A DNA stretch of 33,704 nt, taken from Pyrinomonadaceae bacterium. Its GTDB lineage: Bacteria; Acidobacteriota; Blastocatellia; Pyrinomonadales; Pyrinomonadaceae. Shown here one piece after another: positions 16,444 through 22,870 of this stretch. The position numbers were made by a program, and so were the translations under genes. The notes beneath the pieces were generated by a model. That model saw only the letters and a program-made list of their open reading frames with translations, was not told the origin of the DNA and made no database searches. The first letter of the stretch is position 1. Each line of letters starts with the position of its first letter. The stretch covers positions 1 to 33,704 of the forward strand of contig JAVEDE010000086.1 in the NCBI GenBank assembly GCA_030841105.1, written 5' to 3'.

Positions 16444-17889
16444 ATGAAGATGGAAATTAAAAATCTGAAACAGTCGCGACGCGCTTTTGTGCTCGCGGCG
16501 GCGTGCGCCTTCCTCATGTTCTTCTCAACCGGTGGTGACGCGTGGGCGCAGCAGATGGGCGGCGCGACCGCGACCCCGCCGACGAGCGCGACGCCCGCGC
16601 CGACGCCGGACAAGGAGAAGGTCAAGGAAGTAGCGGCGACCGCCGAGTCGCTCGTCACCGAGTTTGAAGTCAACGGGTTGAAGGTGCTCGTCAAGCGACG
16701 GCCGGGAAGTCTGTCCGTGTCGGGCGGGCTGTTCCTGCGCGGCGGCGCGCGCAACGTGACGGCCGAGAACGCGGGCGTCGAAGCCCTCATGCTCGACGCC
16801 ATGTCGGAAGGCAGCGCAAACTTCCCGCGCGAGCGTCTGCGCAAGGAACTGCCGCGGATGGGATCGAGCATCAGCTACGGCCTGAGCTACGACTACTCCG
16901 TGCTCTCCTTCGCCTCGACGCGCGCCAACTTCGAACGCTCTTGGGAAATTTTCACGGACGTTGCGCTCCGGCCGCAGTTCGCGCCCGACGACGTGCGGCG
17001 CGTCCAGAACCGCCTGATGATCTCGCGGCGCGACGACACCGACACGCCCGACTCGTTCATTCAAGTGCTGCAATCGCGCGTGGCCTACGCCGGCCACCCC
17101 TACATGAACGACCCGGACGGCACGGAGCAGACGCTCGCGCGCCTCACGGTCGAAGACCTCCGTCGCCATCACGCGCAGATGATGCAGACCTCGCGCCTGC
17201 TGCTCGTGCTCGTCGGCGATCTTGACCCGGCGAAGGTGCGCGAGAATATCACGGCCTCGTTCGGCAAGCTGCCGCGCGGCGATTACCGCCAGTCGCCGCT
17301 GCCGCAGTTCGCCTTCAAGTCGGCGACGGTTGACGTGACGCAGCGCGCCATCCCGACCAACTACATACAGGGTGTCTTCGCCGCGCCGCCCCTCTCTTCG
17401 GAAGACTACTACGCGATGCGCGTCGCCTCGTCGCTGCTGCAAGACCGCGTGATGGTCGAGGTGCGTTACAAGCGCAACCTCTCTTACGCGCCCGAAGCGT
17501 TCCTGCGCACGCAGGGCGCGAACCTCGGCGGCATCTCCGTCTCGGCCGTGGACGCCAATCAGGCCGTCAGCGTGATGCTCTACGAAATCTCGAAGATGCA
17601 GCGCGAGACGGCGGACGACTCGGAGATCGCGGGCGTCATCTCCGGCTTCCTCACGCGCCACTACATGGGGCAGGAGACGAACGCCGCGCAGGCCGGCGAC
17701 CTCGCCCTGTACGAACTGATCGGCGGCGGCTGGCGCAACTCTCTCACGTTCCTCGAACGCCTCCGCGCCGTCACCCCGAAGGACGTGCAGCGCGTCGCGC
17801 AGAAGTACATGCACAACTTACGCTTCGTCGTCCTCGGCGACCCCGCGCGCATAGACAAGAACGTGTTCACGGTGCAACTGGGGGAATAA
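16444..17889 (+). CDS. M16-family peptidase-like protein, non-catalytic partner
   Basis: 481 residues with a signal peptide (basic start, then FVLAAACAFLMFFSTGGDAWA). The M16 fold is recognisable (VNGLKVLVKRRPGSLSVSGGLFLRGGAR, PRERLRKELPRMGSSISYG, LVGDLDPAKVRENITASFGKLPRG). The position of HxxEH reads GVEALMLDAMSEG, so the zinc ligands are missing. It is therefore the likely structural partner of the active M16 protein encoded just upstream, from which it is separated only by the palindrome. ATG 16444 is the first start after the hairpin; no ribosome site is obvious. Followed by an A/G-rich arm and a terminator. Confidence 0.9.
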   Translation: MKMEIKNLKQSRRAFVLAAACAFLMFFSTGGDAWAQQMGGATATPPTSATPAPTPDKEKVKEVAATAESLVTEFEVNGLKVLVKRRPGSLSVSGGLFLRGGARNVTAENAGVEALMLDAMSEGSANFPRERLRKELPRMGSSISYGLSYDYSVLSFASTRANFERSWEIFTDVALRPQFAPDDVRRVQNRLMISRRDDTDTPDSFIQVLQSRVAYAGHPYMNDPDGTEQTLARLTVEDLRRHHAQMMQTSRLLLVLVGDLDPAKVRENITASFGKLPRGDYRQSPLPQFAFKSATVDVTQRAIPTNYIQGVFAAPPLSSEDYYAMRVASSLLQDRVMVEVRYKRNLSYAPEAFLRTQGANLGGISVSAVDANQAVSVMLYEISKMQRETADDSEIAGVISGFLTRHYMGQETNAAQAGDLALYELIGGGWRNSLTFLERLRAVTPKDVQRVAQKYMHNLRFVVLGDPARIDKNVFTVQLGE

Positions 17890-17892
17890 GGC

Positions 17893-18016
17893 AGGGGAAA
17901 AGGGAAAAGGTTAAAGGGGAAAGGTCAAGGACAAGAAAAGCGGGGCGCAGCATCGAATGGCTACGCCCCGCTTTTGTCTTTCACCCTTTAACCCTTCCCC
18001 TTTTCCCTTTCCCCTT
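17893..18016. repeat. Compound palindrome with purine-rich/pyrimidine-rich arms around a terminator
   Basis: Between convergent genes. The left arm (about 17894-17931) iterates GGGGAAAAGGGAAAAGG-type words. The right arm (17977-18016) iterates the complementary CCCTTT/TTCCCC words, giving an imperfect outer stem. The left words resemble the stop-codon region of the M16 gene (GGGGAATAAGG at 17881-17891). Its centre is a clean intrinsic terminator listed separately. Confidence 0.85.
17936..17975. terminator. Bidirectional terminator at the core of the 17893-18016 palindrome
   Basis: AAAAGCGGGGCG (17936-17947) pairs exactly with CGCCCCGCTTTT (17964-17975) across a 16-base loop. T-rich sequence follows on both strands (CTTTTGTCTTTC on plus, CTTTTCTTGTCC on minus). 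Suits the convergent M16 and trypsin-like genes. Confidence 0.9.
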
Positions 18017-18025
18017 GTGTCCGGT

Positions 18026-19201
18026 TCACCGTCGAAACTCGTTGAGCAGCTTCTGGTAGAGTTCAACGTCGAGCGGGCGGAGCAGGTGGCTCTGTGCGAG
18101 GGCGGCGGGGCGGTCGCCGAGTTCGAGGTAGGTCATGCCGAGGTTGTAGAAGGCTTCGCCAAGGTCTGGACGCAGGCGCGCGGCCTGCCGGTAGGCGGCG
18201 ATGGCTTCGTCGAAGTTGCTGGCGTAATAGTAGGCGTCGCCGAGTTTGTTGTAAGCCTCGACGGAGTTGGGGCGCAGGCGCAGGGCTTGCTTGTAGGCGC
18301 GGATTGCCTCGCTCATCTTGCCCTGCTTGACCTTGCAATAGCCGACCTGTATCCACGCCTCGACGCGATTCGGGTTCTTGTTGACGACTTGCTCGAAAGA
18401 CCCCAGCGCGCCGTCGTAGTTTCCGAGCCACAAAGAGTTCAGCCCGTTCTTGTACCACCACTCGGCGGAGGCTTCGCCGCCCGGCAGGTTGCGGTTGCGC
18501 GTGGCGAGCGCGTCATAGGGCGTGAGTTTGTCGGGCTTGAGCGAGTTGAGCCGCGCGGACGCGAGCGCGAGGTTGATGTTCTGCCCGTTGGTGACTTTGA
18601 CGGTGACGACCCCGACCACCTGCCCGCGGTAGTTGAAGACGGGGCTGCCGCTGTTGCCGTGCGAGATGGGCGCGGTCGTCTGGATGATCTTGCCGAGGTT
18701 CGGCACTTCGCGCACGGCCGAGACGATGCCGTCCGAGACAGACCCTTCGAGCCGCAGCGGGTTGCCGATGACGAACACGCCCTCGCCCTCTTCCGGCAAA
18801 CTGTTCGTCAACTCGATGACGCGCGTGCGTTCGGGCGGCACGTCTACGCTCAAGATGGCGAGGTCGGCCTCCTCGTCGAAATCGAGCGCGCCCTGCGACG
18901 GGTAGATGCGCCCCTTGCCGTCGAGCGTCTTCACCTCGACGCGGCGCGCGCCCTCGACGACGTGCAGGTTGGTCAAGACCTGTCCGGGGCGGATGAAGAA
19001 ACCGCTGCCGCTCAAGAGCGGCTCGCCCTTCGCGTCGTAAGTGACGATGGCGACGACCGAAGGCTTGACGCGGCGGACGAGTTCGGGCAGCGACTCGGCC
19101 TGCTGCGCCTGTTGCGCGTGCGCCGCGCCGACGAGCGCGGACGCGAACAGGCAGAGCGCGAGCAGCCAGCGGGGGATCGGGGGAAGTTGGCTTTTCGACA
19201 T
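18026..19201 (-). CDS. Exported trypsin-like serine protease with C-terminal TPR repeats
   Basis: 391 residues. A signal peptide ends near AHAQ (27-30). The S1C-type trypsin domain spans about 38-205 with the full triad: His80 in TNLHVV, Asp113 in EADLAIL and Ser184 in HGNSGSP. In place of PDZ domains it has about four TPR units from ~250 to 380 (YDGALGSFEQVV, MSEAIRAYKQAL, FDEAIAAYRQAARLRP, DRPAALAQ). A HtrA-like peptidase using TPRs for partner binding in the periplasm is the natural reading. Substrate unknown. Converges on the M16 pair with a shared terminator. Confidence 0.93.
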   Translation of the reverse strand: MSKSQLPPIPRWLLALCLFASALVGAAHAQQAQQAESLPELVRRVKPSVVAIVTYDAKGEPLLSGSGFFIRPGQVLTNLHVVEGARRVEVKTLDGKGRIYPSQGALDFDEEADLAILSVDVPPERTRVIELTNSLPEEGEGVFVIGNPLRLEGSVSDGIVSAVREVPNLGKIIQTTAPISHGNSGSPVFNYRGQVVGVVTVKVTNGQNINLALASARLNSLKPDKLTPYDALATRNRNLPGGEASAEWWYKNGLNSLWLGNYDGALGSFEQVVNKNPNRVEAWIQVGYCKVKQGKMSEAIRAYKQALRLRPNSVEAYNKLGDAYYYASNFDEAIAAYRQAARLRPDLGEAFYNLGMTYLELGDRPAALAQSHLLRPLDVELYQKLLNEFRR

Positions 19202-19447
19202 GGCTTAAATTCCAGACGAGACAGCGGCCACGATGACCTTCAACGGTCGCGCCGCGCGGGGTTGCGGCGTCAATCTGTGTACGAATTGTGCGAGAGCTAA
19301 GTTTTAGCCTGAGTTAAAACTTCGAGCGGAGACTAACGAGGTGTGCCTTGTCGGGAGGCGGCTTTTCGGGGAACTGCTCACCGCCCCTCGCCCGCAACGC
19401 GGGCATAAGAAATATACAGGCCGGGCGACGCGCGGGTCAATAAAAAA

Positions 19448-19511
19448 GGATGAGGGATGAATCAGAAAAGCACTCAGCCAAGTTGAGTGACTTCTGGTTC
19501 ATCCCTCATCC
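19448..19511. repeat. Palindrome with GGATGAGGGATGA arms
   Basis: Left arm 19448-19476 and right arm 19484-19511 form a long imperfect stem around a short GCCAAGT spacer. The outer 14 bases pair perfectly (GGATGAGGGATGAA with TTCATCCCTCATCC), and the inner part is ACTCA/TGAGT. Extra copies of TCATCCCT follow to about 19545, so the arm word is iterated on one side. Lies downstream of the minus-strand gene ending at 19650. Confidence 0.85.
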
Positions 19512-19545
19512 CTCATCCCTTCGCCCGCCCTTATCCTTCATCCCT

Positions 19546-19579
19546 AAAAAAACCGGCTGCCCTCCTTGGAAGGCAGCCG
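19546..19579 (-). terminator. Intrinsic terminator of the RskA-C-like gene
   Basis: On the minus strand the stem CGGCTGCC (19579-19572) and GGCAGCCG (19561-19554) is followed by a run of seven T (complement of 19546-19552). It lies 71 bases after the stop of the gene ending at 19650. Confidence 0.88.
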
Positions 19580-19649
19580 TTAGAGGCTCGCGCGTCGTAG
19601 CTCGTAGCGAGGGGCTTAGGAGACGCGAGCAAAAAATGTGTGGGCGACT

Positions 19650-20618
19650 TTAGCGGCCGCTACCACGGATGACCGTGCCGACGATAGTGCCGGCGGGCGG
19701 CGCATCGGCGATGTCTTCGGTCGTGATGAAGAGGCCGAAGTCGGGCAAGCCCGTCTCGGTTCTGATTTCCGCCTCGTTGCGCTGGCCGGTGTTCACCACC
19801 TGACCGAGACGGTGATACTTGTTGTCGGGGCTGATCGCCCAGAGCACGTAGCGTTTGCCGCCGGGCGCTTCCTTCAGTTCGTGGAAGCGCATGCGGATGG
19901 TGGTCGCGCCGTCCTTGCGCGGCTCGATGGAGACGTTGGCGCGCGTGCCGGTCATCTCGCCCGCGAAGTTGATCTTCATCTCGGTGTCCGTGCCCTGCCG
20001 CCAGTTCGGGATGCCGAGGAGCGGCGCGGTGTAGGCCGGTGACGCACCGGAAGTAGTGGCTGCCGCCACGCGCTCGCCGACCGCCGCGCCGTCGCGTTCG
20101 CCGCGGCTGCCGACGGGGATCACGGCGAAGCCCTGCGGCACGCCGCTGCGGAAGAGGACGGGCGTGTTCTCGGCCATCGTCGTCAGGTTGCCTTCGGGCG
20201 AGAGCACGAGCATGAACTTGTCCATCGGCGTCGTGAAGGTTTGCGTCGCCGCGCCGTTCGCCAGCGTGACGGGGCCGAGCAGCGTGAACTTGCCCGACGG
20301 GTCAACGGCGTACACGTTGAAGTTGTTCATGTCGCCGGTGATGTTCGAGAGGTCTAAGTTGATGTTGGTCGCGTCGCCGCGGCGCATGACGCGTGCGATG
20401 CCCTTCGCGCCCGGAATCATCGTCCCCGGCGCGAGGTCAACGACGACCTCTTTGTCGGCCGGATACTGGATCACGGTGTAGCTGCCGTCCGCGTTTTGGA
20501 CGGTCTGCGTCTTTTGGGTGGTAACGGTGGTCGTGGTGCGCTCCTGCGCGGCGACAAAACTGGCGGAAGCAAGGCTCAAGGCGATGCCTCCCGCAATACA
20601 AAGCAGACGTTTACTCAT
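19650..20618 (-). CDS. Secreted protein with two RskA-C-like beta domains
   Basis: 322 residues with a signal peptide (MSKRLLCIAGGIALSLASASFVAAQ). A Thr/Val/Gln-rich stretch follows. The C-terminal half contains KRYVLWAISPDNKYHRLGQVVN and FGLFITTEDIADAPPAGTIVGTVIRG. These match the pattern of the extracytoplasmic domain of RskA-type anti-sigma factors (YxVWxI, xLG, VTxE, PxG). A similar but weaker unit (NNFNVYAVDPSGKFTLLGPVTL) occurs at about 100-140. There is no cytoplasmic zinc-binding anti-sigma domain or membrane helix, so it is a free secreted relative. AGGAGA lies 9 bases upstream of the ATG. Confidence 0.8.
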   Translation of the reverse strand: MSKRLLCIAGGIALSLASASFVAAQERTTTTVTTQKTQTVQNADGSYTVIQYPADKEVVVDLAPGTMIPGAKGIARVMRRGDATNINLDLSNITGDMNNFNVYAVDPSGKFTLLGPVTLANGAATQTFTTPMDKFMLVLSPEGNLTTMAENTPVLFRSGVPQGFAVIPVGSRGERDGAAVGERVAAATTSGASPAYTAPLLGIPNWRQGTDTEMKINFAGEMTGTRANVSIEPRKDGATTIRMRFHELKEAPGGKRYVLWAISPDNKYHRLGQVVNTGQRNEAEIRTETGLPDFGLFITTEDIADAPPAGTIVGTVIRGSGR

Positions 20619-20783
20619 GTCGAAAATTCTCCTGATTTTTAAGTTGCTGACGAGGGGGAGGAAGTTTGAATAGGGGACTCACTTAACAATTGGTGGCAAC
20701 CCTCATGCCGCGCCGCGCCCGCCATTCCTTCCGAAAAAATGGATGAAACGGGCGCGAAAACTCGCCGCGAGGTGAAACGGTAC

Positions 20784-20799
20784 AGTACACGCGTGTACT
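20784..20799. promoter_or_regulatory. Perfect 16-bp palindrome AGTACACGCGTGTACT, operator-like
   Basis: Every base pairs across the centre. It sits 166 bases upstream of the start of the minus-strand RskA-C-like gene. A homodimeric repressor site of TetR/GntR type would look like this, but no regulator gene adjoins it and no promoter could be confirmed beside it. Confidence 0.45.
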
Positions 20800-20929
20800 A
20801 CAAGCGGATAAACGGACGGGTTATCGAAGCGCGGCGGAAGGGAATGCGCCGCCCGATCACACGCGCCGCCGCGTCTTATTTGAGAGGCGCGGTGCGAGGC
20901 GTTTGTTGTTTGCCGGGGCGTGTGGTGGT

Positions 20930-20962
20930 GTTGAGGCGGGAAAGCAAGTCTCCCGCCTCAAC
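20930..20962 (-). terminator. Hairpin after the lipoprotein gene
   Basis: Perfect 12-bp arms GTTGAGGCGGGA (20930-20941) and TCCCGCCTCAAC (20951-20962) with a 9-base loop, 15 bases beyond the end of the minus-strand lipoprotein gene. There is no T-run on the minus strand, so termination is uncertain. Confidence 0.6.
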
Positions 20963-20977
20963 TGCGGGGCGGTTGGT

Positions 20978-21751
20978 TTAGTTGATGGTGAACTTGATAC
21001 CGTCGCCGCTCTCGGCCAACTTCCGATCCTCGCCGTTGTAGGCTTCGACCTGCCAGCGGTAAGTGCCTTTTTCGAGCGGCTTGTCTACGGCGAAGCTGTT
21101 CGCTTCGAGTCGCTCGTTGACGTAGGGGGCGGTGACGGCGGCGTTTTCGGGAAAGACGCTGAACTTGTAATAAGCGGCCTCCGGGTATGAGTCCCACTTG
21201 AGTTCCAGATTTTGCGCGGCGACCTTCGCGCCCGCCTTCGGGTTGACGATTTTCAGATCGCTCTTGAAGAGATTGGTCGGCGCGATGAACAGGGTCTTGT
21301 CGGCGGCCACGTCGTATTTGGTCGTACTGAGTCCGCCGATGCCCGAAGCCGCGAAGACGTACGAGTCGGTCTCGAACACGCGCGCCAGCAACCCCTCGTA
21401 CACTTTCGGCTCGGCGTCGGCGATCACATACTCGCCGTTCGCGTCCGTCCGCGCCGTGTAGGTCTTCCCGTCACACCCGCCGAGGAAGCGGCTGAACTTT
21501 TCGCACAACTTAACTTCGATCCCTTCGACGGGCTTACTGTTGTAGAGAACTTTGCCCTGCACGTTGCCCGTGCCGGGCGCGGGCTTCTGCTTCTCGACGC
21601 CGCCCGCGACGCTCTCCCTCTGAACCGCCCCGGACGAATTTGTCGCCCCGGCAGCCGACGGCGCATTCGTGTTCGCGCTTTTGCAACCCGCCAGCGACAG
21701 CGCGGCAATCAAGCACAGGCAGCTAACCAAACATTTCTTACACATCATCAT
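20978..21751 (-). CDS. Lipoprotein with carboxypeptidase-regulatory-like and fibronectin-like domains
   Basis: 257 residues. Lipobox LSLAGC gives lipidated Cys23. After a Ser/Ala/Thr-rich linker, residues ~60-125 (GNVQGKVLYNSKPVEGIEVKLCE through TDANGEYVIADAEP) show the pattern of a CarboxypepD_reg-like beta sandwich. Residues ~165-257 (NLELKWDSYPEAAYYKFSVF, GTYRWQVEAYNGEDRKLAESG) resemble a fibronectin type III-like fold. There is no catalytic motif; likely an outer-surface or periplasmic binding/structural lipoprotein. The ATG is followed by two more Met codons, and the exact start among these is uncertain. Confidence 0.85.
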   Translation of the reverse strand: MMMCKKCLVSCLCLIAALSLAGCKSANTNAPSAAGATNSSGAVQRESVAGGVEKQKPAPGTGNVQGKVLYNSKPVEGIEVKLCEKFSRFLGGCDGKTYTARTDANGEYVIADAEPKVYEGLLARVFETDSYVFAASGIGGLSTTKYDVAADKTLFIAPTNLFKSDLKIVNPKAGAKVAAQNLELKWDSYPEAAYYKFSVFPENAAVTAPYVNERLEANSFAVDKPLEKGTYRWQVEAYNGEDRKLAESGDGIKFTIN

Positions 21752-21943
21752 GTGAACCTTTCCTTTGTTTCTCCACCGCCGAAAGAGTCGGGGCGATCAA
21801 TCTCAGTGGACGATGTTCACGACTGCGAGGCAAACTGTTTCGGCTATCCCACACCGCCCGGCATAAGCGCACACACACGACATGCCGGAACAAACTACGG
21901 CGCGGCCTTACTACGTCGGAGACTTATTATATAAACAGCCCGC

Positions 21944-22064
21944 GAGGAAAAGAAAAGGGCAACCGCGTTGAGCGACCCCCCTTTGTCATATTAAGAACCA
22001 TGTGCGCGCCGTCAGTAGTCCTTGAGTTCGGTGACGGCGCGGAGCACGTCTTCGAGTTGGGGCG
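21944..22064 (-). repeat. Copy A of a direct duplication (E1 3' end plus terminator)
   Basis: Aligns with 22723-22870 in the same orientation. A 33-base stretch is identical (22022-22054 against 22804-22836), and flanking parts are roughly four-fifths alike by eye. Relative to the intact gene, copy A lacks 24 bases lying between two near-identical words CCCAACTCGAAGA and CCCAACCCGAAGA. The terminator stem is degraded here (AAAGGG/CCCTTT remains). Confidence 0.85.
22012..22064 (-). pseudogene. Remnant of the 3' end of a 2-oxoacid dehydrogenase E1 gene
   Basis: Reads [16 protein letters not shown] then TGA in the same frame as the intact E1 end ([24 protein letters not shown]). Only about 17 codons remain, immediately after the TAA of the DUF5615 gene. 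It is a fragment, not a gene. The Asp/Ala difference and synonymous changes show it is diverged, not a fresh copy. Confidence 0.82.
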
Positions 22065-22069
22065 TCTCT

Positions 22070-22418
22070 TTAGACGTGAAAGATAATTGCCTGTTGATTT
22101 ATTTCGATGAAATCAAAAATGTCAAACTGAACTGCGATCTTTTCAAGATTCGATAAGAGAAGCGATTCCAAGTCGGCATTGCGGATGTTGCCGGTTGAGA
22201 CCAATAGCAATTTGGAGGGGCGTCGGCGTAAGAGAAAAGAGTTGACGAAATCTGTGTCTTTGGTGACGACGACGTATCCTTGCAGAAATGATAATTCATT
22301 GATCGTTGAATCCGGTGTGCAATTACCCAGCGGCAAATCAAGCGTGTGGATTGCTTCGTGCCTCACGCAACCGGGACACCAGCCGACGCGGGAGTTGTGC
22401 GTCAACGAGGAATTTCAT
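22070..22418 (-). pseudogene. DUF5615 (PIN-like) toxin-type gene, frameshifted
   Basis: DUF5615 proteins are small PIN-like domains encoded with DUF433 partners in toxin-antitoxin-type operons. The N-terminus from ATG 22418 reads MKFLVDAQLPRRLVSRLREA, typical of the family with the early acidic residue of the PIN site. The frame then runs into a stop at about 22341. The rest of the family pattern (EAIHTLDLPLGN, GYVVVTKDTDFVNSF, LLLVSTGNIRN, AIIFHV) continues in another frame to the TAA at 22070. The break maps to about 22357-22362 and looks like loss of around five bases where Ala-Gly-His-type codons are expected. A sequencing error is the alternative. Low GC. The ATG overlaps the DUF433 stop as ATGA. 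Confidence 0.85.
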
Positions 22419-22645
22419 GCGGGCAGCGGTTCGAGACGCTTGACCTGACTGAGCCGCGCGGCGAAGGAGAGAGCGGCCAAAATATCCTCGCGTTCGAGGT
22501 CTTCATAATCGGCCAGTATCTCTTCAATGGTCATTCCCGAACTGAGCAATTCAAGCAACGTTTCCACCGGATAACGCAACCCGCGGATGCAAGGTTTGCC
22601 GTGGCAAATATCAGGATCGGTTGTAATCCTCTCTGCAAGATTCAT
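22415..22645 (-). CDS. DUF433 protein, antitoxin-like partner of DUF5615
   Basis: 76 residues from ATG 22645: MNLAERITTDPDICHGKPCIRGLRYPVETLL, then LLSSGMTIEEILADYEDLEREDILAAL. This is the compact helix-turn-helix-like DUF433 family with its diagnostic CHGKPCIRG. GGAGAG lies 5-6 bases upstream, so the longer 125-codon reading frame is rejected. In TA-type pairs DUF433 precedes and probably neutralises the DUF5615 product, and may repress its own promoter. The 4-base overlap with the downstream gene supports one operon. GC is lower than the surrounding housekeeping genes. Confidence 0.92.
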   Translation of the reverse strand: MNLAERITTDPDICHGKPCIRGLRYPVETLLELLSSGMTIEEILADYEDLEREDILAALSFAARLSQVKRLEPLPA

Positions 22646-22702
22646 AAATTCTCTCCGGCTGACAATATAGACCAACTGTGTAGCATAGTTCTTTGTAAAC
22701 GG

Positions 22703-22708
22703 ATTATA
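22703..22708 (-). promoter_or_regulatory. Candidate -10 box of the DUF433/DUF5615 operon
   Basis: TATAAT on the minus strand, 57 bases upstream of the DUF433 ATG and just beyond the E1 terminator. No good -35 was found. A similar TATAAT stands at the same relative place beyond copy A of the duplication (21931-21926). Confidence 0.45.
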
Positions 22709-22722
22709 GCTCAATGTCCTGT

Positions 22723-22870
22723 GAAGAGAAGAAAAGGGCAGCCGCATCGAGCGACCGCCCTTTTTAAGTTGTTGCTGACTTGCGCGCGTCACGTCAGTAG
22801 GCTTTGAGTTCGGTGACGGCGCGGAGCACGTCTTCGGGTTGGGGGAGGATGTGGTCTTCGAGTTGGGGCG
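22723..22870 (-). repeat. Copy B of the direct duplication (native E1 3' end plus terminator)
   Basis: The intact counterpart of 21944-22064. It comprises the last ~25 codons of E1, the stop at 22794 and the terminator. Together the two copies bracket the TA-like pair of about 650 bases. Confidence 0.85.
22732..22765 (-). terminator. Intrinsic terminator of the E1 gene
   Basis: On the minus strand GGGCGGTCGC and GCGGCTGCCC form a stem (with G-T pairs) around TCGAT, flanked by AAAAA and followed by TTTTCTTCTC. It is 29 bases after the E1 stop. Confidence 0.85.

Larger units (their letters stand above)
19202..19649. other. 448-bp intergenic region between two minus-strand genes
   Basis: No supported gene. 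From low to high coordinate it contains a 6-bp hairpin GTTTTA/TAAAAC (19301-19320), a small GCCCGC/GCGGGC hairpin (19390-19404), the word-repeat palindrome at 19448-19511 and a terminator at 19546-19579. The promoter of the trypsin-like gene should lie near 19202-19330 but no clear -35/-10 pair is seen. Confidence 0.6.
20619..20977. other. 359-bp intergenic region with two palindromes
   Basis: No supported gene; a plus-strand 80-codon reading frame here is Arg-rich and lacks a credible start signal. The region contains a perfect 16-bp palindrome at 20784-20799 and a GTTGAGGCGGGA/TCCCGCCTCAAC hairpin at 20930-20962 just after the stop of the lipoprotein gene (minus strand). Confidence 0.6.
21752..22069. 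other. Intergenic region containing the degenerate copy of the E1 3' end
   Basis: 318 bases. The part nearest the lipoprotein gene has no recognised feature except a minus-strand TATAAT at 21931-21926, a candidate -10 about 175 bases upstream of the lipoprotein start. Bases 21944-22064 are a diverged duplicate of the terminator plus 3' end of the E1 gene (listed separately). Confidence 0.7.

Noticed and set aside
17957..19300. A 447-codon plus-strand frame opposite the trypsin-like gene
   Set aside because: Antisense to a gene with a full catalytic triad and TPRs; the frame runs through a terminator and is low in recognisable motifs.
19301..19320. GTTTTA/TAAAAC hairpin as an operator
   Set aside because: Only 6-bp arms in an AT-rich patch; too weak to claim as a regulatory site.
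22646..22792. N-terminal extension of DUF433 to 125 codons
   Set aside because: ATG 22645 has a strong GGAGAG site and starts the conserved family sequence; the extension crosses the E1 terminator.
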